This document shows, in pieces, positions 61,280 through 64,000 of a DNA stretch of 64,000 nt. The position numbers were made by a program, and so were the translations under genes. The stretch comes from Tritonibacter scottomollicae (GTDB lineage Bacteria; Pseudomonadota; Alphaproteobacteria; Rhodobacterales; Rhodobacteraceae). The stretch lies in assembly GCF_003003215.1 (NCBI RefSeq), contig NZ_PVUF01000006.1, positions 124,001 through 188,000 of the forward strand, written 5' to 3'. Each line of letters opens with the position of its first letter. The stretch's first letter is position 1. The notes below the pieces were generated by a model. It searched no databases, had not been told where the DNA came from, and was given only the letters and a program-made list of their open reading frames with translations.

Positions 61280-61522
61280 GGTTTTCCGTCCTGTTGGATC
61301 ATCCGGGGGAGTCATATAAGACCCTAACTCGCATCAAGAAAAGCACATTCGTCGCCCCGCAGCACGCGATTTGCTTAGGCCCGTGCACCAAGAGTGGTGC
61401 GCAACATCCTGGCAGGCGCCCCAGCTGAGTGGCGCGATTTCGCTGCTTGCCGACACCGGCGAACTGAGGGGCGACCCTCAACACGCGCCGACTAAACTGC
61501 GCCGGCGCGTATAGGCCTCCGA
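61280..61522. other. Gap between IclR gene and fadA
   Basis: About 240 bases with no convincing ORF, no clear repeat and no strong terminator hairpin. It holds the IclR promoter and the 3' end of the fad operon. Confidence 0.5.
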
Positions 61523-62701
61523 TCAGAAGATCTCGAACAGGCCAGCTGCGCCCTGACCGCCGCCGATGCACATGGTGACAACGCCGAGCTTGGCACCGCG
61601 CCGCTTGCCTTCCAGCAGCAAGTGCCCGGTCATCCGCGCGCCAGTCATGCCGAAGGGGTGGCCGATGGAGATCGAGCCCCCGTTGACGTTGCAGATCGCA
61701 GGATCGATCTCCAGCCGCTCGCGACAATAGAGCGCCTGGCTCGCGAAGGCTTCGTTCAGCTCCCACAGGTCGATGTCGGAGACCTTCAGTCCGTGACGTT
61801 CCAGCAGACGCGGCACGGCAAAGACCGGGCCGATGCCCATCTCGTCCGGCTCGCAGCCTGCGGTCACGAACCCCTTAAGCGCGCCCAATGGCTCCAGCCC
61901 CTGTTGTGCGGCCAGATCGGCGTCCATCACCACCAATGCGGCGGCCCCGTCCGACAGTTGCGAGGCATTGCCCGCAGTCACGAAATTGCCCTCGCCGCGC
62001 ACCGGGTTCAGGCCGGACAGACCCTCCAGCGTGGTGTTGGGACGGTTGCAATCATCCATGGCGAAGGTGACCTCCTTGTAAGAGACCTCCTTGGTTTCCT
62101 TGTCGGTGATCTTCTGGGTGACGGTGATCGGCACGATCTCATCATCGAATTTGCCCGAGCTCTGGGCCGCGGCGGTGCGCATCTGGCTTTCCAGCGCCAG
62201 CGCATCCTGTGCGTCCCGGCTGATGCCATAGCGCTGCGCCACGATATCGGCGGTTTCGATCATGGTCATGTAGACCTCGGGCTTGTTCGCCTCAAGCCAG
62301 TCGTCGCGCCGCTGCGCCGGGCGCGAGGGCGGCATCTGGCTGATGCTCTCGACACCGCCAGCGATGGCGGCAGAGGCGCCCTCCATGGTAATCGCGTGCG
62401 AGGCCATTGCCACCGCCTGCAGGCCGGAAGAGCAGAAGCGGTTCACGGTGGCGGCGGCCACTGTGACCGGCAATCCGGCACGCAGCACGGCCTGACGCGC
62501 GATATTGCCGCCGGTCCAGCCCTCGGGATAGCCGCAGCCGATGAAAGCGTCCTCAATCAGTGCCGGGTCCACCTTCGAGCGCGCGACCGCGTGTTCGATG
62601 GCATGCCCCGCCATCTGCGCGCCATGGGTGTCATTGAATGCACCCCGATAGGATTTGGCGAGGCCGGTCCGGGCAGTGGAGACGATAACAGCTTGTTTCA
62701 T
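61523..62701 (-). CDS. fadA: Acetyl-CoA C-acyltransferase (3-ketoacyl-CoA thiolase)
   Basis: This 392-residue thiolase removes acetyl-CoA in beta-oxidation. The nucleophilic Cys lies in [20 protein letters not shown]. The catalytic His is in [17 protein letters not shown], and the second Cys is in [18 protein letters not shown]. The start ATG follows AGAGGAA. It lies 23 bases after the fadB/J-type gene and forms an operon with it. Confidence 0.95.
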   Translation of the reverse strand: MKQAVIVSTARTGLAKSYRGAFNDTHGAQMAGHAIEHAVARSKVDPALIEDAFIGCGYPEGWTGGNIARQAVLRAGLPVTVAAATVNRFCSSGLQAVAMASHAITMEGASAAIAGGVESISQMPPSRPAQRRDDWLEANKPEVYMTMIETADIVAQRYGISRDAQDALALESQMRTAAAQSSGKFDDEIVPITVTQKITDKETKEVSYKEVTFAMDDCNRPNTTLEGLSGLNPVRGEGNFVTAGNASQLSDGAAALVVMDADLAAQQGLEPLGALKGFVTAGCEPDEMGIGPVFAVPRLLERHGLKVSDIDLWELNEAFASQALYCRERLEIDPAICNVNGGSISIGHPFGMTGARMTGHLLLEGKRRGAKLGVVTMCIGGGQGAAGLFEIF

Positions 62702-62724
62702 GGGAAAATTCCTCTTCGAGGTGA

Positions 62725-64000
62725 TCAGGCAGCGTTGAGGTCAGCAAAGGTCTTACCCTCAGCGACCAAGCGTTTCAGAAGCGGTGCGGGCTGCCAGAGG
62801 AACGAGTCCTCGGCGGCGAAGCCTTCGATATCAGCGAGGATCTTGTCGAGGCCAACACTGTCGGCGTAGTGCATCGGTCCACCGCGCCAGCGTGGAAAGC
62901 CATAGCCATTCAGTAGCGTCACATCGACATCCAGCGGACGCAGAGCGATGCCCTCCTCGACCACACGAGCAGCCTCGTTGACCATTGCGGCCATGTAGCG
63001 GTCGACGATCTCCTGATCCGAGATGTCGCGCGCCGTGATCCCTTTGGCCTCGCGTTCAGTGGCGATATGATCCAACACCGCGTCATTGGGAGTCTGGGCG
63101 CCATCCTCGTAGACGTAAAACCCCTTGCCGGTCTTGCGCCCAAAATCGCCTGCCTCGCACAGGCGGTCGGCAAATTCGGCGTAGGTTTCGCGCGGGTCGC
63201 GGGTTGGGGCGAGCCGCTTGCGCGTGGCCCAGCCAATATCCAGCCCAGCAAGATCGCTCACCGCATAGGGACCCATGGCGAGACCAAACTCCGTGAGCGC
63301 CCGATCCACGTCAAACGGGCTTGCCCCGGCCAGCACGGCGCCGTCGCCCGCTTTGCGATAATGGCTGAGGATGCGGTTGCCGATAAAGCCATCGCACACA
63401 CCCGCACGTACGGCGACCTTCTTCAGCCGCTTGGCCAGGGCAAAGCCCGTCGCGGTGACCTCGGGCGCGGTCTTGCCGGCCACAACGATCTCCAGCAGCC
63501 GCATGACATGGGCAGGCGAGAAGAAATGCAGGCCAATGACATCCGCAGGCCGAGAGGTCATCGCTGCGATTTCGTTGACATCAAGGTAGGAGGTGTTGGA
63601 GGCCAAAATGGCATCTGGCTTACAGATCGCGTCCAGCTTGGTGAAGACATCCTTCTTCACCTCCATGCTCTCGAACACGGCCTCGATGACGATGTCGGCC
63701 TGCGCGAGGGATGCGTAGTCGTCACTGGCACGGAAGGTACCGGCCATGATGGCGTCATATTTCTCCTGAGCAAGCTTGCCGCGTTTGACAGAGCCTTGCA
63801 GCGTTGCGGAAACGGTCTTTTCCGCCCGGGCAACGGCCTCCGCATCGCGTTCAATCAACGTTACATCAAGGCCCGCGAGCAATGCTGATACAGCGATCCC
63901 CGCCCCCATTGTCCCGCCACCGATCACACCGATCCGGTCCGTATCCCGAGGTTGCACCCCCTTGATATCAGGCACTTTCGCCACTTGCCGCTCTGAGAAG
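62725..64000 (-). CDS. fadB: 3-hydroxyacyl-CoA dehydrogenase (5' end outside window)
   Basis: The Rossmann motif [17 protein letters not shown] begins the dehydrogenase part. [31 protein letters not shown] and [17 protein letters not shown] follow, then the C-terminal domain ([24 protein letters not shown]). A GTG at 63984 opens the visible frame, but coding continues in frame to the edge ([14 protein letters not shown]). This looks like the linker of a bifunctional enoyl-CoA hydratase/dehydrogenase (FadB/FadJ type), so the N-terminal hydratase half probably lies outside the window. The stop is at 62725. Confidence 0.93.
   Translation of the reverse strand, partial: FSERQVAKVPDIKGVQPRDTDRIGVIGGGTMGAGIAVSALLAGLDVTLIERDAEAVARAEKTVSATLQGSVKRGKLAQEKYDAIMAGTFRASDDYASLAQADIVIEAVFESMEVKKDVFTKLDAICKPDAILASNTSYLDVNEIAAMTSRPADVIGLHFFSPAHVMRLLEIVVAGKTAPEVTATGFALAKRLKKVAVRAGVCDGFIGNRILSHYRKAGDGAVLAGASPFDVDRALTEFGLAMGPYAVSDLAGLDIGWATRKRLAPTRDPRETYAEFADRLCEAGDFGRKTGKGFYVYEDGAQTPNDAVLDHIATEREAKGITARDISDQEIVDRYMAAMVNEAARVVEEGIALRPLDVDVTLLNGYGFPRWRGGPMHYADSVGLDKILADIEGFAAEDSFLWQPAPLLKRLVAEGKTFADLNAA

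Noticed and set aside
62725-63984. Complete, monofunctional hydroxyacyl-CoA dehydrogenase starting at GTG 63984
   Set aside because: The frame continues without a stop to the window edge, with linker-like residues, so the gene is cut by the edge and is probably bifunctional.
1-64000. CRISPR arrays, tRNA genes, rRNA genes, insertion sequences or prophage
   Set aside because: I saw no regularly spaced repeats, no transposase or integrase, and no tRNA-like cloverleaf. The ORF6N gene is isolated.

Overview
The window looks like chromosomal DNA of a Roseobacter-group member of the Rhodobacteraceae (Alphaproteobacteria). It is GC-rich and dense with short operons. It carries family combinations typical of that group: a cysteine-type, Tat-exported formate dehydrogenase with DUF3305/DUF3306/TorD helpers, an interrupted urease operon, an Entner-Doudoroff sugar operon, a frcBCAK-type sugar ABC operon and TRAP transporters. 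No tRNA, rRNA, insertion sequence, integrase or CRISPR array was seen. Gene names rest on motif and architecture recognition, not on database searches.

Layout. 1-16.8 kb is a formate dehydrogenase locus. A dCache sensor kinase faces an NtrC-like regulator that lacks the GAFTGA loop. The fdhA/B/C structural genes follow, with a Tat-target peptide, a TorD-like chaperone and DUF3306/DUF3305. Divergent to them are a polyferredoxin, a cytochrome c protein with tungstate-binding-protein-like remnants, an Mrp/ApbC ATPase, a DUF4444 biotin/lipoate-ligase-like protein and a DUF6505 protein. 16.9-21.6 kb holds a secreted unknown, a CocE/NonD hydrolase with a divergent HTH regulator, and a CaiB/BaiF CoA-transferase. 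21.9-28.7 kb is urease, ureD-A-x-B-C-y-DUF1127-E-F-G, with extra small genes. 28.8-35 kb has a 43-residue exported peptide, then pgi-zwf-edd-eda. 35-42.5 kb has a degenerate alpha/beta hydrolase, an AraC regulator with a two-subunit molybdenum hydroxylase, a Rossmann-fold protein and a P-loop kinase. 42.5-48.3 kb is frcB-frcC-frcA-frcK plus a D-lyxose/D-mannose isomerase and a divergent ROK regulator. 48.3-50.7 kb has a TauE/SafE sulfite-exporter-type protein, a GntR/FCD regulator and an ORF6N protein.

50.9-59.5 kb is the most interesting part. One leftward operon encodes an SsuD-like flavin monooxygenase, an aldo/keto reductase, a flavin reductase and a TRAP transporter. Divergent to it are a GntR/UTRA regulator and a Gfo/Idh/MocA protein, and a convergent glucokinase follows. 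The composition matches the sulfoquinovose monooxygenase (sulfo-SMO) pathway with two substitutions: a TRAP transporter where an ABC importer is usual, and a Gfo/Idh/MocA protein where a GH31 sulfoquinovosidase is usual. If so, the products would be sulfite (possibly exported by the TauE-type protein) and glucose, which glk, zwf, edd and eda in this same window could consume. A GTTAGCGC-type operator occurs before pgi and, with one mismatch, before glk. This is inference from gene content. 59.7-64 kb has a 2H phosphoesterase-like protein, an IclR regulator and fadA plus a 5'-truncated fadB/J-type gene.

Many intergenic regions carry perfect inverted or direct repeats that look like operators or terminators. 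They are listed individually.
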